The notes under the pieces were generated by a model. It did no database searches and was not told the DNA's origin. It was given only the letters and a program-made list of their open reading frames with translations. The translations under genes were made by a program, and so were the position numbers. From Actinomyces sp. oral taxon 170 str. F0386 (GTDB lineage: Bacteria > Actinomycetota > Actinomycetes > Actinomycetales > Actinomycetaceae): a stretch of DNA of 64,000 nt. Every line of letters starts with the position of its first letter. Positions within the stretch are counted from its first letter, which is position 1. The stretch covers positions 20,425 to 84,424 of the forward strand of contig NZ_GL882530.1 of the NCBI RefSeq assembly GCF_000195595.1, read 5' to 3'. Of this stretch, positions 19,435 through 28,996 are shown piece by piece.

Positions 19435-20190
19435 GTGCCGCCTGCCGCGTCACGAACACGACGTCCTGCCGTCATCGCCCACCGTGGTGGCGGGCACGAG
19501 GTGCCCGAGAACACCTGGAGCGCCGTTGAGCACGTGGCCGCGCTCGGTCTGGAGTGGATGGAGACCGACCTGCGGCTGACCGCCGACGGCATCGTGGTCC
19601 TCAGCCACGATGAGGACCTGCGCCGCACCGCGAACGACCCTCGCACCGTGAGGGAGGTCATGTGGGCCGAGCTGGCTGACCTCGACTCCGGTGACGGGCG
19701 CGGCTTCGTCCGACTCGACGACGCCCTGAACGCCCACCCGACGATGAGGTTCAACATCGATCTCAAGGACTCGGGCGTCGTCCAGGCCGCCCTGCAGACG
19801 GTGCGCGACGCCGATGCCCTCGACCGGGTCCGTTTCGCGTCCTTCTCCGCCCGTCGGTTGGCCGTCCTGCGCCGCCAGGAGCCCAGGGCCACAACCTCCC
19901 TGGGAGTCGGTGACGTCCTCGGACTCATGCTGCGCAGTGAGGCGGCGGTCCCGCTGCCGCAGACCCGCTGGGGGTGGACGCGCGGGAGGGTGGACGCCGT
20001 CCAGGTCCCCGAGAGCTATCTCGGTGTCCCGGTGGTCACCCGGCGCTTCGTCGCCTCCGCGCACACCGCCGATCTGGAGGTTCACGTCTGGACGGTGGAT
20101 GATCCCGAGCGGATGTGCCAGCTGGCCGAGCTCAACGTCGACGCCATCATGACCGACGTCCCCACCCTCGCCCTCCAGACCCTCAGATGA
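19435..20190 (+). CDS. Glycerophosphodiester phosphodiesterase
   Basis: A 251-residue GDPD-family enzyme that hydrolyses glycerophosphodiesters to glycerol-3-phosphate and an alcohol. The motif [16 protein letters not shown] carries the HR and E..N active-site residues, [18 protein letters not shown] carries the metal and catalytic positions, and the final [11 protein letters not shown] fits the family end. There is no signal peptide, so it acts in the cytoplasm. The GTG start lies 12 bases after the M23 stop with GGGAGA between. It faces tRNA-Arg on the other strand. Confidence 0.9.
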   Translation: MPPAASRTRRPAVIAHRGGGHEVPENTWSAVEHVAALGLEWMETDLRLTADGIVVLSHDEDLRRTANDPRTVREVMWAELADLDSGDGRGFVRLDDALNAHPTMRFNIDLKDSGVVQAALQTVRDADALDRVRFASFSARRLAVLRRQEPRATTSLGVGDVLGLMLRSEAAVPLPQTRWGWTRGRVDAVQVPESYLGVPVVTRRFVASAHTADLEVHVWTVDDPERMCQLAELNVDAIMTDVPTLALQTLR

Positions 20191-20319
20191 AGAGCGCCTC
20201 AGGAACCCGGATCTGGGGAACTGTCTTGGAAGCCGTCCTGCTCCGGGGTCTGCCAGGAGACCTGTACCGCAGTGTGCACGAGCAAGCCCCCGCCGCGGGT
20301 GGCGACGGGGACCCTGGGG

Positions 20320-20395
20320 TGGTGCCCCGGACAGGATTCGAACCTGCGACTTCCTGCTCCGGAGGCAGACGCTCTATCCACTGAGCTACCGGGGC
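20320..20395 (-). tRNA. tRNA-Arg(CCG), CCA encoded
   Basis: A complete cloverleaf on the minus strand: acceptor GCCCCGG pairs with CCGGGGC, the D arm is GCTC...GAGC, the anticodon stem is TCTGC/GCAGG (one T-G pair), and the loop CTCCGGA gives anticodon CCG (reads CGG). The T arm is CAGG-TTCGAAT-CCTG, with discriminator A and encoded CCA. It lies next to argS, the gene for its own synthetase, transcribed away from it. Confidence 0.97.
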
Positions 20396-20527
20396 CCGAG
20401 GCGTGACTGTACCAGCGTCCCGGCCCCGGAGCGAAACCGGCGAGAGACTGCGACATGTCCCACGATGCCCCGAGGCCTCCGGCCTCCCTCGCGATCCGGT
20501 TTGGCCGATGACGGTACGCTGACGCAC

Positions 20528-22213
20528 GTGACTCCAGAAGAGCTTGCCGCAGCCATCCGCACCGTCCTGGAGGAGGCCTCTGCCGAGGGCTCCCTCGCCC
20601 TGCCCGCCGCAGAGATCCCCGACCCCCGCGTCGAGCGCCCTCGCAACCGTGACCACGGTGACTGGTCCACCAACGTCGCCATGCAGCTGGCCAAGAAGGC
20701 GGGTACACGGCCTCGCGATCTCGCTGAGCTCCTCGTCCCCCGGCTCGAGGCCCTCGACGGCGTCGCCTCCGTGGAGGTGGCCGGCCCCGGCTTCCTCAAC
20801 ATCCGCCTGGACGCCGCCAGTGCCGGCGAGCTCGCCCGCTCCATCGTCGAGGCCGGCGAGGCCTACGGGCGCAACGACTCCCTGAGCGGCCAGCACATCA
20901 ACCTCGAGTACGTCTCCGCCAATCCCACTGGTCCGGTACACCTGGGCGGTGCCCGCTGGGCCGCCGTCGGAGACTCCTTGGCCCGGATCCTGTCCGCCTG
21001 CGGCGCCAGAGTCACCCGCGAGTACTACTTCAATGACCACGGTACCCAGATCGACCGCTTCGCCAGCTCCCTGCTCGCCTCCGCCCGTGGCCAGGAGATC
21101 CCCGAGGACGGTTACGGCGGGGCCTACATCGGCGAGATCGCCCAGCAGGTGACCGCCGACGAGCTCGCCGCCGGCCGCCCTGACCCGGCCACCCTGCCCG
21201 ACGCCGAGGCCGCCGAGGTCTTCCGCGCCCGCGGCGTCGACCTCATGTTCGCCGCCGTCAAGGCCGAGCTGCACGCCTTCCGCTCCGACTTCGACGTCTT
21301 CTTCCACGAGGACTCCCTGCACACCTCCGGCGCCGTCGAGCGGGCCATCGCCCGTCTGCGCGAGCGCGGCGTCATCGAGGAGCGCGACGGCGCCACCTGG
21401 CTGCGCACCACCGACTTCGGTGACGACAAGGACCGGGTCCTTATCAAGTCCGACGGCAACGCCGCCTACTTCGCAGCCGACCTCGCCTACTACCTGGACA
21501 AGCGCGAGCGCGGCACCGACTGCGCTCTCTACCTGTTCGGGGCCGACCACCACGGCTACATCGGCCGGATGATGGCCATGTGCGCGGCTTTCGGGGACAC
21601 CCCCGGCACCAACATGCAGATCCTCATCGGTCAGCTCGTCAACCTCGTGCGCAACGGCGTCCCAGTGCGCATGTCCAAGCGTGCCGGCACGGTCGTCACC
21701 CTGGAGGACCTGGTCGACGCCGTCGGTGTGGACGCCGCCCGCTACGCCTTGGCCCGCTCCTCCATGGACTCCATGATCGACATCGACCTGGACCTGTTGG
21801 CCTCCTCCACCTCCGACAACCCCGTCTACTACGTCCAGTACGCCCACGCCCGTACCCGCAATGTGGCCCGCAATGCCGCAGAGCACGGCGTGAGCCGCGA
21901 CCCGAAAGTGGCTCCCTTCGAGCCCGCAGCCTTGGACGACCCGGCCGACACCGCCCTTCTGGGGGTCCTGGCCCAGTTCCCCGCCACCGTGGCCCAGGCC
22001 GCCTCCCTGCGCGAGCAGCACCGCGTGGCCCGCTACCTCGAGCAGCTGGCCGCCGCCTACCACACCTGGTACGGTGCCACCCGCGTCACTCCCCGCGGGG
22101 ACGACGCCGTCAGCTCCGGCCACGTGGCCCGCCTGTGGCTCAACGATGCCGTGGGGCAGGTCCTCGCCAACGGGCTCGGTCTGCTGGGCGTCACCGCCCC
22201 CGAGAGGATGTGA
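20528..22213 (+). CDS. argS: Arginyl-tRNA synthetase
   Basis: Charges tRNA-Arg in a class I reaction. The HIGH-equivalent is in [14 protein letters not shown] (about residue 130) and the KMSKS-equivalent in [10 protein letters not shown] (about 380). An N-terminal Arg-S additional domain and a C-terminal anticodon-binding domain flank the core, for 561 residues. GTG 20528 was chosen because it begins the family N-terminus ([15 protein letters not shown]); the frame is open upstream to 20465. It begins the argS-lysA cluster that in relatives continues hom-thrC-thrB-rho. Confidence 0.97.
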   Translation: MTPEELAAAIRTVLEEASAEGSLALPAAEIPDPRVERPRNRDHGDWSTNVAMQLAKKAGTRPRDLAELLVPRLEALDGVASVEVAGPGFLNIRLDAASAGELARSIVEAGEAYGRNDSLSGQHINLEYVSANPTGPVHLGGARWAAVGDSLARILSACGARVTREYYFNDHGTQIDRFASSLLASARGQEIPEDGYGGAYIGEIAQQVTADELAAGRPDPATLPDAEAAEVFRARGVDLMFAAVKAELHAFRSDFDVFFHEDSLHTSGAVERAIARLRERGVIEERDGATWLRTTDFGDDKDRVLIKSDGNAAYFAADLAYYLDKRERGTDCALYLFGADHHGYIGRMMAMCAAFGDTPGTNMQILIGQLVNLVRNGVPVRMSKRAGTVVTLEDLVDAVGVDAARYALARSSMDSMIDIDLDLLASSTSDNPVYYVQYAHARTRNVARNAAEHGVSRDPKVAPFEPAALDDPADTALLGVLAQFPATVAQAASLREQHRVARYLEQLAAAYHTWYGATRVTPRGDDAVSSGHVARLWLNDAVGQVLANGLGLLGVTAPERM

Positions 22214-22217
22214 GAGC

Positions 22218-23678
22218 ATGACGAACCAGATTCCTTCCGGTGAGCCGCCCCTGGGAGTGCTGGCCTGCCCCGAGCCTGAGGACCGTCCAGACCTGTGGCC
22301 CACAACGGCGCGGCGCACGCCCGACGGCGAGCTCGCCCTGGGCGGGCTGACCGTCTCCGAGATCCTCGCCGACGCCCCCAGCCCCGTCTTTGTCCTGGAC
22401 GAGGCCGACCTGCGGGGGCGTGCCGCCTCCTGGAGCGCCGCTATGGCCGAGGAGTTCTGGTCCGGCTACGGACTGCGCGGCGGCGAGGCCTTCTACGCCG
22501 GAAAGGCGTTTCTGACCACGCAGGTCGCACGCATCGTCCTCCAGGAGGGTATGGGCATCGACACCGCCTCCCGCGTGGAGCTGGCCGTGGGACTGACCGG
22601 CTTGGAGAAGGTTGACGGCCCCGAGGCCACCACCCACGCCCGCCGCCTGGGTCTGCACGGCAATGGCAAGACCCCGGCAGAGGTGACCACCGCCGTGCGC
22701 CACCGGGTGGGCCATCTGGTCATCGACTCCCCGGAGGAGGTCGACCACGCCGTCGCCGCGGTGCACGAGCTCAGGCGCAGTGGCGACTTCGGAGCTGACG
22801 AACGCGCCCGCGTCATGGTGCGCCTGACCACCGGTATCCACGCCGGCGGGCACGAGTACATCTCCACCGCGCACGAGGACCAGAAGTTCGGCCTGTCGGT
22901 GTCCACCGGTGCGGCTCGCCGAACCATCGACGCCATCGTGGCGGCGGACGAGCTCGAGCTCGCCGGCCTGCACTCCCACATCGGCTCCCAGATCCTGGAC
23001 ATGGCCGGCTTCCGGGAGGCCGTCGGGGTGGTGCTCGGTCTGCGCCACGAGATCGCCGTCGACACCGGTCACCTGTGCCCGGAGGTCGACCTGGGTGGCG
23101 GCTACGGCATCGCCTATACCGGGGCCGACCCCGTGGCGCCCTCACCTGCGCAGGTAGCCCGCACCCTGGCCGAGGCCGTGCGCGAGACCTGTGAGCGCCT
23201 CGGCGATGAGGTCCCCACCGTCTCCATCGAGCCCGGTCGCGCGGTCGCCGGCCCGACGACGGTCACTCTCTACACCGTCACCGGACTCAAGCGCGTCGAG
23301 CTGGGGGAGGGGGCCTCACGTCTCTACGTGAGCATCGACGGCGGCATGAGTGACAACATCCGCCCCGCCCTCTACGAGGCCGCTTACACCGCCCTGGTCG
23401 CCAACCGTCGCCCCGACCCGTCCGCGGGCCTGACCCGCGCGCGCGTCGTCGGCAAGCACTGCGAGTCCGGCGACGTCGTCGTACGTGACGTGGACCTGCC
23501 CGCGGACCTGGCCGTCGGCGACGTGCTGGCCGTGCCCGCCACAGGTGCCTACGGGCGCTCCATGGCCTCCAGCTACAACCTCTTCACCCGCCCCGGCGTG
23601 CGCTGGGTCCGGGAGGGCGAGTCGGGCTGGATCCTGCGCCCGGAGACCATCGAGGACCTCCTACGCCTCGAGGACTGA
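22218..23678 (+). CDS. lysA: Diaminopimelate decarboxylase
   Basis: Converts meso-diaminopimelate to lysine using PLP. The PLP lysine is in GGEAFYAGKAFLT, the glycine-rich phosphate loop in EVDLGGGYGIAY, and the second-subunit active-site cysteine in GKHCESGDVV. At 486 residues it is near the usual size, with a longer N-terminus. ATG 22218 starts five bases after the argS stop, with GAGAG between. It ends at the strong hairpin at 23695-23745, which separates it from the surface-protein gene. Confidence 0.96.
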   Translation: MTNQIPSGEPPLGVLACPEPEDRPDLWPTTARRTPDGELALGGLTVSEILADAPSPVFVLDEADLRGRAASWSAAMAEEFWSGYGLRGGEAFYAGKAFLTTQVARIVLQEGMGIDTASRVELAVGLTGLEKVDGPEATTHARRLGLHGNGKTPAEVTTAVRHRVGHLVIDSPEEVDHAVAAVHELRRSGDFGADERARVMVRLTTGIHAGGHEYISTAHEDQKFGLSVSTGAARRTIDAIVAADELELAGLHSHIGSQILDMAGFREAVGVVLGLRHEIAVDTGHLCPEVDLGGGYGIAYTGADPVAPSPAQVARTLAEAVRETCERLGDEVPTVSIEPGRAVAGPTTVTLYTVTGLKRVELGEGASRLYVSIDGGMSDNIRPALYEAAYTALVANRRPDPSAGLTRARVVGKHCESGDVVVRDVDLPADLAVGDVLAVPATGAYGRSMASSYNLFTRPGVRWVREGESGWILRPETIEDLLRLED

Positions 23679-23694
23679 GTCCTCCGACGAATTG

Positions 23695-23745
23695 ACAGGA
23701 GCGCTGTCGAGGCAGGAACGATTCCTGCCTCGACAGCGCTCCTGT
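23695..23745. terminator. 24-bp perfect hairpin after lysA
   Basis: Bases 23695-23718 and 23722-23745 are perfect reverse complements with only a 3-base loop (CGA). It begins 17 bases after the lysA stop and is followed by a T-containing AT-rich stretch. It ends the argS-lysA transcript; its length is unusual. Confidence 0.85.
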
Positions 23746-24160
23746 ATGTTGTCTAGAAATTAAATGAATTTTTCCTGAAAGTCGATGTGTCCTCAAAGAA
23801 GCCTGAGTGGATTGTGTCGCAACAGAGATCAAGTCCGATTGTCTTGAAGGACCGACACAACGGAAGCACGGTTCGCCTGATAGGAGAGGCACAGTGTCGA
23901 CATAGTTCATCTCTTCGTTCTTGTGGGACGTCTACAATTTCAAACTGCTCGCGGTCGCATGAAACATAGATCACAATCGTGTTGAGGTTGTGAACTCGTG
24001 CGTCATTTGTGTGTTCACTACTCCCAAACAGTCGGTTTGTGACACAGTGGTCGTGGTCATCACGGGGCAGCCTTCCCGTCTCCTGAACGGTTGGTGGGAA
24101 TGTCCGGTGATGCTTCACAAGGCAGACCCTTGCCATCTATGCCAGGAATCCGGAGAACCC
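23746..24160. other. Lower-GC leader of the surface-protein gene
   Basis: About 415 bases with much lower GC than its neighbours. TACAAT at 23933-23938 could be a -10 element, and GGAG before ATG 24161 is the ribosome site. ORFs reading in from 23990 or on the minus strand from 24136 lack coding character. Together with the composition change this suggests that leader and surface gene were inserted into the lysA-hom interval. Confidence 0.5.
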
Positions 24161-26008
24161 ATGAACACATTGTCCACGGGCGCCGCCTCTCGGCCGGCCC
24201 TCTCACGAGGGGCGGTGAGGGGACACGTCGCCATCCTTGCGCTCTTCCTTGTCGCAATCATGTCTCAGCTCTCGCCTCAGACGAGTGCCGACGAGAACAA
24301 GAGCGTCAACGTTTCCAACCTGTCTCTGACACGAGTGGACGGCAACAACATTGAGCAGGACGGAAAGCTCAGCTACTACGACCTCGCTCGCCTGAGCTTC
24401 GACTGGAGCGGCGTCGACGCCAACCTCAAGTCGGGCGACTCTTTCACGATCGGTCTGGGTGAGTACTTCACCAACCTGCAGAACAGCGCGACCCACCCGA
24501 TGACCGTCGAGTACGGCGGCAAGGACGTCGAGGTCGGCAGCTGCACCCTCACCGTCAAGGACGTCACCTGCACCTTCAACTCCAAGGTCGACGAGCTCAA
24601 GGCCGCAGGCTTCCACAACTTCAAGGGCACCGGCTCCGCTCTGGTCGCGGTCGACAAGACCACCGACGCTCAGGCCGTCGACCTCACCGCCAACGGAGTG
24701 ACCACCTCTGTCACCCTGCCCGGTGGCGGCGGTATCGGTGGCCCCCAGGAGAGCAACTGGGAGCTGACCAAGTGGGCCTCCAGCTTCTACAACAACTACA
24801 AGGAGCTGACCTGGGGCGTGAACTTCGGGACCAACCAGACCACTGGTGACAAGCTCGGCAAGACCTTCGACGGCTCCCGGCAGACCATCGTCTTCACCGA
24901 CACTCTCGGTGGAGGCATGAGCTTCAACCAGACCGACGCCACCCGTACGGTCCTCAACCTCCGCCCCGCGGACGGCAAGTCCATCCCGGTGACAAATGCC
25001 GCCGGCCAGGACTCCACCACCCAGCACGGTGACTTCGACGTCAAGACCAGCTACTCCCAGGACGGCCGCACGGCCACCTACGAGGTGACCGGCCCGTTCC
25101 AGAACGGCACCAACTTCACCCTGGAGTACCCGGTCTCCTTCGTGGACGCCAACGGCAACGCCGTCGCCGCCACCCAGGGCGCCGCCTACGAGAACACCGT
25201 CAACCTCCAGGGCACGGACCTGACCAGCACTCAGCACCAGTCCTACGTCCAGTACTTCGACATCTCGGTCCAGATGGAGCCCGGTTTCGGTACCTTCGAC
25301 GTGACCAAGGTCGTCCAGGGTGGCGCCGCTGCTCAGGCCGCCGGCTCCTCCTTCGTCGTCGACGTCGCCTACGAGCTGCCGGCCGCTGCCAGCTCCTACC
25401 CGGACTGGAAGGCTCCCGAGGGACAGAAGGCCACCGGTGAGAGCCGCACCGGTACCTCCTCCGTCACGGTCAAGCCGGGTGAGCCGGTTGCCTTCGGCGG
25501 CACTTTCCCCGTGGGCACCAAGATCACGCTGAGCGAGGACACCTCCAAGGCCCAGCCCGCCGCCTCCGGCTACAGCTGGGGTGAGCCGGCCTTCACCGTG
25601 GATGGTCAGAACACCAACACCTTCACCATCCGCGACCAGCAGGTCGTCAGGGTCTCGCTGACCAACACGACCACCACCTCGGCTCCGCCGACCACCTACC
25701 AGCTGCCGCCCACGGCCTCCAACCCGCCCGGGTACCCGCCGGCCACCACTGCGCCTCCGACGACCACGCAGCAGCTGCCGCCGAGCGAGTCGAACCCGCC
25801 GGCCACCGTGGCTCCGCCGAGCACCCCGGGCGCTCCACAGACGACCCCGGCAGGCCCGGTTCCGCCCACCTCAACCCCGAAGACGCCGACCGGTGGTACC
25901 CCGCCGTTGGCGCACACCGGTGCCAACACCGTTGCGCTCCTGCTGCTCGCTGGTGCCGGTGTGGGTGGTGGAGCCCTGCTGATGGCTCGCCGCCGCAAGG
26001 CCTCCTGA
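24161..26008 (+). CDS. LAHTG-anchored cell-wall surface protein (adhesin-like)
   Basis: A 615-residue secreted protein. A signal peptide (residues 1 to about 43, hydrophobic core HVAILALFLVAIM, cleavage near QTSA) leads into Ig-like adhesin domains of the kind found in Gram-positive MSCRAMM-like proteins. A DUF5979-like domain (FDVTKVVQGGAAAQAAGSSF, about 370-480) and a Pro/Thr-rich wall-spanning stalk follow. The end is a sorting signal: LAHTG at 583-587, a hydrophobic helix and ARRRKAS. LAXTG is the recognition type of class E sortases in high-GC actinobacteria. Ligand unknown. ATG 24161 follows CGGAGAACCC; upstream in-frame starts lack signal-peptide form. It interrupts the lysA-hom gene order. 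Confidence 0.85.
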   Translation: MNTLSTGAASRPALSRGAVRGHVAILALFLVAIMSQLSPQTSADENKSVNVSNLSLTRVDGNNIEQDGKLSYYDLARLSFDWSGVDANLKSGDSFTIGLGEYFTNLQNSATHPMTVEYGGKDVEVGSCTLTVKDVTCTFNSKVDELKAAGFHNFKGTGSALVAVDKTTDAQAVDLTANGVTTSVTLPGGGGIGGPQESNWELTKWASSFYNNYKELTWGVNFGTNQTTGDKLGKTFDGSRQTIVFTDTLGGGMSFNQTDATRTVLNLRPADGKSIPVTNAAGQDSTTQHGDFDVKTSYSQDGRTATYEVTGPFQNGTNFTLEYPVSFVDANGNAVAATQGAAYENTVNLQGTDLTSTQHQSYVQYFDISVQMEPGFGTFDVTKVVQGGAAAQAAGSSFVVDVAYELPAAASSYPDWKAPEGQKATGESRTGTSSVTVKPGEPVAFGGTFPVGTKITLSEDTSKAQPAASGYSWGEPAFTVDGQNTNTFTIRDQQVVRVSLTNTTTTSAPPTTYQLPPTASNPPGYPPATTAPPTTTQQLPPSESNPPATVAPPSTPGAPQTTPAGPVPPTSTPKTPTGGTPPLAHTGANTVALLLLAGAGVGGGALLMARRRKAS

Positions 26009-26053
26009 ATGCGGGTCACCGCTTCTCAAGGCTGACCGCTTCATCGCGAGAGC

Positions 26054-26095
26054 CCAGTGGCCCCGCCCCGGTTCGTTCCGGGGCGGGGCTACTGG
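26054..26095. terminator. 18-bp hairpin after the surface-protein gene
   Basis: Bases 26054-26071 pair with 26078-26095 (one G-T pair, core GGCCCCGCCCC) around the loop TTCGTT. It starts 45 bases past the stop codon at 26008. Confidence 0.8.
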
Positions 26096-26098
26096 CGT

Positions 26099-26151
26099 GC
26101 CGCCCTCATCCTTCCTCGGGTGCTGGAACGGTACGGAAGCATGAGGGCGGC
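26099..26151. repeat. Second long hairpin directly after the terminator
   Basis: GCCGCCCTCAT (26099-26109) and CTTCC (26111-26115) pair with GGAAG (26135-26139) and ATGAGGGCGGC (26141-26151), with a single C-C mismatch and a 19-base loop. It begins three bases after the 26054-26095 terminator. It could be a back-up terminator or part of a leader of the next gene. Confidence 0.5.
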
Positions 26152-26234
26152 TCAGACCGGAGGAGGAGCCGGCCTCGCTGCCAATCGTTCTCACGACGGT
26201 CTCGGCTGTCTGAAGTCTTTTCTAGCCTGGAGGT

Positions 26235-26402
26235 ATGAGCGCAGCACCATCCTCCTCACCGTCCTCATTGACCTCCTTCGTCTCCTCCCTGGAGCAGCCA
26301 CCCCCGGCCTGGGGGTACTCCGACGGCGCAGTGGCGCCGATGTCCATGGGGTTGGGGCGGGTGCTCGGCCGCCTGCTCAAACAGATCATCTGGCGCCGTT
26401 GA
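26235..26402 (+). CDS. Small hypothetical protein (55 residues)
   Basis: An ORF starting MSAAPSSSPSSLTSF and ending GLGRVLGRLLKQIIWRR. The first 25 residues are Ser/Pro-rich; the last 18 could form a basic amphipathic helix that might bind membranes or nucleic acid. GGAGG at 26229-26233 is a good ribosome site but sits very close to the ATG. TAGCCT at 26223-26228 resembles the -10 elements used elsewhere here. It is too short for statistics and unrecognised. It fills part of the 655-base surface protein-hom interval; the remainder (26403-26663) shows nothing I can support. Confidence 0.35.
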   Translation: MSAAPSSSPSSLTSFVSSLEQPPPAWGYSDGAVAPMSMGLGRVLGRLLKQIIWRR

Positions 26403-26663
26403 GGGCCTGATCCGCCTGTGCTGCCTCGTCGGTGAGATGCCTGGAGCGGCCACACCGGAACCTCGCGGGCAGTGGGACGTGAGGGCTCACTGCGTGTCTG
26501 CAGTCGGACCCGCGAGCGCTCCGAGGCCGATGCCCCTTATGCTGGCCCGCAGCGGTGGCCGGGACGGTCGGACAACCGGTCGGATGTCTCCGCCTCCCCG
26601 GGCCCCGCATCACGCAGTCGGAGTGCCTGCACACGGCACGCAACACAGCAAGGTGGTCATCTC

Positions 26664-27992
26664 GTGGCTCAGGACTCTTCCCCCGCCCAGCGCACCCTCA
26701 CCGTCGGCGTCCTCGGCGCCGGGACCGTGGGCAGCCAGGTGATTCGTCTGCTGATCGAGCAGGCCGATGACTTCGCCGCCCGATCCGGTGCGCGCCTTGA
26801 GATCACGGGCGTCGCCGTGCGCGACGTCAACGCGCCGCGCGATGTTTCCGTCCCCCAAGATCTCCTCACTGATGATGTCACCGCAGTCGCTACCGGGAAC
26901 GACCTGGTCATTGAGCTCATCGGCGGCATCGAGCCGGCACGGACCCTCATTCTGGCGGCCTTCAAGGCCGGGGCCAGCGTCATCACCGGCAACAAGGCCC
27001 TCATCGCCGCTCATGGCCCCGAGCTCTACGCGGCTGCTGCCGCGGCCGGCACCGACTTCTACTACGAGGCCGCTGTCGCCGGTGCCATCCCGGTCGTCTA
27101 CGCGCTGCGCGAGTCGATGGCTGGCGACCGCGTCACCAGCGTGCTCGGCATCGTCAACGGCACCACCAACTACATCCTCGACGAGATGAGCACCAAGGGC
27201 CTGTCCTTCGAGACCGCCCTGGCCACCGCCCAGGAGCTCGGCTACGCCGAGGCCGACCCCACCGCGGACGTCGACGGTCTGGACGCCGCCGCCAAGGCCG
27301 CCATCATCGCCTCCCTCGCCTTCCACACCCGCGTGGGCCTCGACGACGTCTCCGTCGAGGGCATCCGTGCGATCACTGCCGACGACATCCGCGAGGCCCA
27401 CGCCTCGGGCTGCGAGCTCAAGCTGCTCGCCATCGCCCAGCGCCGCGAGGACGAGCACGCCCACGGCGTCTCCGTGCGGGTCCACCCCGCCCTCGTACCC
27501 AGCGACCACCCGCTGGCCAGCGTCCACGGCGCCTACAACGCCGTCCTCGTCGAGGCCGAAAGCGCTGGGCGCCTCATGTTCTACGGGCAGGGCGCCGGCG
27601 GGGCCCCGACCGCCTCCGCGGTCCTGTCCGACGTCGTCGCCGCCGCCGCGCACCGGGTCCACGGAGGTCAGGCACCCCGCGAGTCCTCCTACGCCCACCT
27701 GCCGGTCCTCGGCCCGGAGTCGGCCGTCACCCGCTACCAGATCCAGTTGCGCTCCGACGACTCCGTCGGCTCCCTGGCCGCTATGGCCTCCGTCTTCGCC
27801 GAGAACGGGGTCTCCATCAACTCGGTGCGCCAGAGCGCCTACGTCACCGCCGACGGCAGCGAGGACCAGGCCGTCGTCACCTTCGTGACCCACCCGGCGC
27901 CCGTCTCCCACCTCGACGCCGCCGTCGAGGGGCTGCGAGCCTCAGAGCGGGTCGCCGAGGTCGTCTCCATCCAACGCGTCGAGGGCGAGTGA
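26664..27992 (+). CDS. hom: Homoserine dehydrogenase
   Basis: Reduces aspartate semialdehyde to homoserine for threonine and methionine synthesis. The N-terminal Rossmann motif is GVLGAGTVGSQVIRLL; the catalytic region includes GIVNGTTNYILDEM and GYAEADPTADVDGLDAAAK. A C-terminal ACT domain (QLRSDDSVGSLAAMASVFAENGVSI-like, about 360-435) suggests threonine feedback control. GTG 26664 gives 442 residues, the family length; the frame is open upstream to 26472 without homology. thrB follows after a single base, although relatives have thrC in between. Confidence 0.96.
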   Translation: MAQDSSPAQRTLTVGVLGAGTVGSQVIRLLIEQADDFAARSGARLEITGVAVRDVNAPRDVSVPQDLLTDDVTAVATGNDLVIELIGGIEPARTLILAAFKAGASVITGNKALIAAHGPELYAAAAAAGTDFYYEAAVAGAIPVVYALRESMAGDRVTSVLGIVNGTTNYILDEMSTKGLSFETALATAQELGYAEADPTADVDGLDAAAKAAIIASLAFHTRVGLDDVSVEGIRAITADDIREAHASGCELKLLAIAQRREDEHAHGVSVRVHPALVPSDHPLASVHGAYNAVLVEAESAGRLMFYGQGAGGAPTASAVLSDVVAAAAHRVHGGQAPRESSYAHLPVLGPESAVTRYQIQLRSDDSVGSLAAMASVFAENGVSINSVRQSAYVTADGSEDQAVVTFVTHPAPVSHLDAAVEGLRASERVAEVVSIQRVEGE

Positions 27993-27993
27993 C

Positions 27994-28896
27994 ATGCGCA
28001 TCGTCTACGAGCGCGCCGCCGTCCGCGTCCCCGCCACGACGGCGAACATGGGGCCGGGCTTCGACTCCTTCGGAATGGCCTTCCGCTACTACGACGAGGT
28101 CTCGGTGCGCCCCATCACCGGCATCACCCGAGTCATCGTCGAGGGTGTCGGTGCTGAGACAGTCCCAGCCGACGACGACAACCTCGTCGTACAGGCCCTG
28201 CGGGCCGGCCTGGACGCCGTCGGCGCCCCGCAGGCCGGTTTCGAGATGCGTTGTGTCAACCGGATCCCCCATGGCGGGGGCATGGGATCGTCCGCCAGTG
28301 CCGCCGTGGCAGGGCTCATGCTGGCGCGCGGCCTCATCTCCGAGCCGGAGGCCCTCAGCGATGACCGGATCTTCTCCCTGGCCACCGAGTTCGAGGGTCA
28401 CCCCGACAATGTCGCCCCCGCCGTCTTCGGAGGGGCGACCGTCGCCTGGGTCGAGCGCGGGGGGCATCCGCGCATGGCGCCCATGCCCGTGGACGCCTCG
28501 CTCGGGGTGAGCCTGCTCATCCCTCCATCGACCACGCGCCTGTCCACCAAGGAGGCCCGTCAGGTCCTCCCCGTCTCCGTGCCGCGCGAGGACGCCCTGT
28601 TCAACACCTCCCGGGCGGCCGTGCTCATGCTGGCCCTCGCCGGACGTCCCGACCTGCTCATGGCCGGCACCGAGGACCGGCTCCACCAGGAGTACCGGCG
28701 CGGGGTCCTTCCCGCTTCCATGGCGGTCATGGACTCCCTGCGAGAGCAGGGATACCCGGCGGTCATCTCCGGAGCGGGGCCCACGGTGCTGGTCCTGTCC
28801 ACCCTGGCCGAGCAGATCCGCTTCACCCTGGAGAACCATGGCTGGAGCGTGCTCAGTCCAGGCATCGACACCCGTGGCGCGGTTCTGACCTCCTGA
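27994..28896 (+). CDS. thrB: Homoserine kinase
   Basis: A GHMP-family kinase that phosphorylates homoserine. The ATP loop PHGGGMGSSASAAVAGL is clear, preceded by VRVPATTANMGPGFDSFGMAF, and the C-terminal GHMP segment SGAGPTVLVLS is present. The length (300 residues) is normal. It begins one base after the hom stop, so it is co-transcribed and coupled. Its product needs threonine synthase, which is not encoded beside it here. Confidence 0.96.
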   Translation: MRIVYERAAVRVPATTANMGPGFDSFGMAFRYYDEVSVRPITGITRVIVEGVGAETVPADDDNLVVQALRAGLDAVGAPQAGFEMRCVNRIPHGGGMGSSASAAVAGLMLARGLISEPEALSDDRIFSLATEFEGHPDNVAPAVFGGATVAWVERGGHPRMAPMPVDASLGVSLLIPPSTTRLSTKEARQVLPVSVPREDALFNTSRAAVLMLALAGRPDLLMAGTEDRLHQEYRRGVLPASMAVMDSLREQGYPAVISGAGPTVLVLSTLAEQIRFTLENHGWSVLSPGIDTRGAVLTS

Positions 28897-28990
28897 GTCT
28901 GTCCTTCGTATGGGGACAGAGGCGGCGACGAGGTGGACTAACGGTGAGACTGCGCGCGTTGCTCCGTTATGCACTGCGTCAAGTGGCTGC

Positions 28991-28996
28991 TATGCT
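28991..28996 (+). promoter_or_regulatory. Candidate -10 element for rho
   Basis: TATGCT, with TTATGC 17 bases upstream (28968-28973) as a weak -35. It would give a leader of about 170 bases before the rho GTG at 29171, consistent with the long rho leaders known in other bacteria. The leader holds a 64-codon ORF (28910-29104) without a ribosome site, which I do not call. Confidence 0.3.

Noticed and set aside
23753-24136. 127-residue minus-strand ORF in the surface-protein leader
   Set aside because: No domain, no ribosome site, and it lies across the likely promoter.
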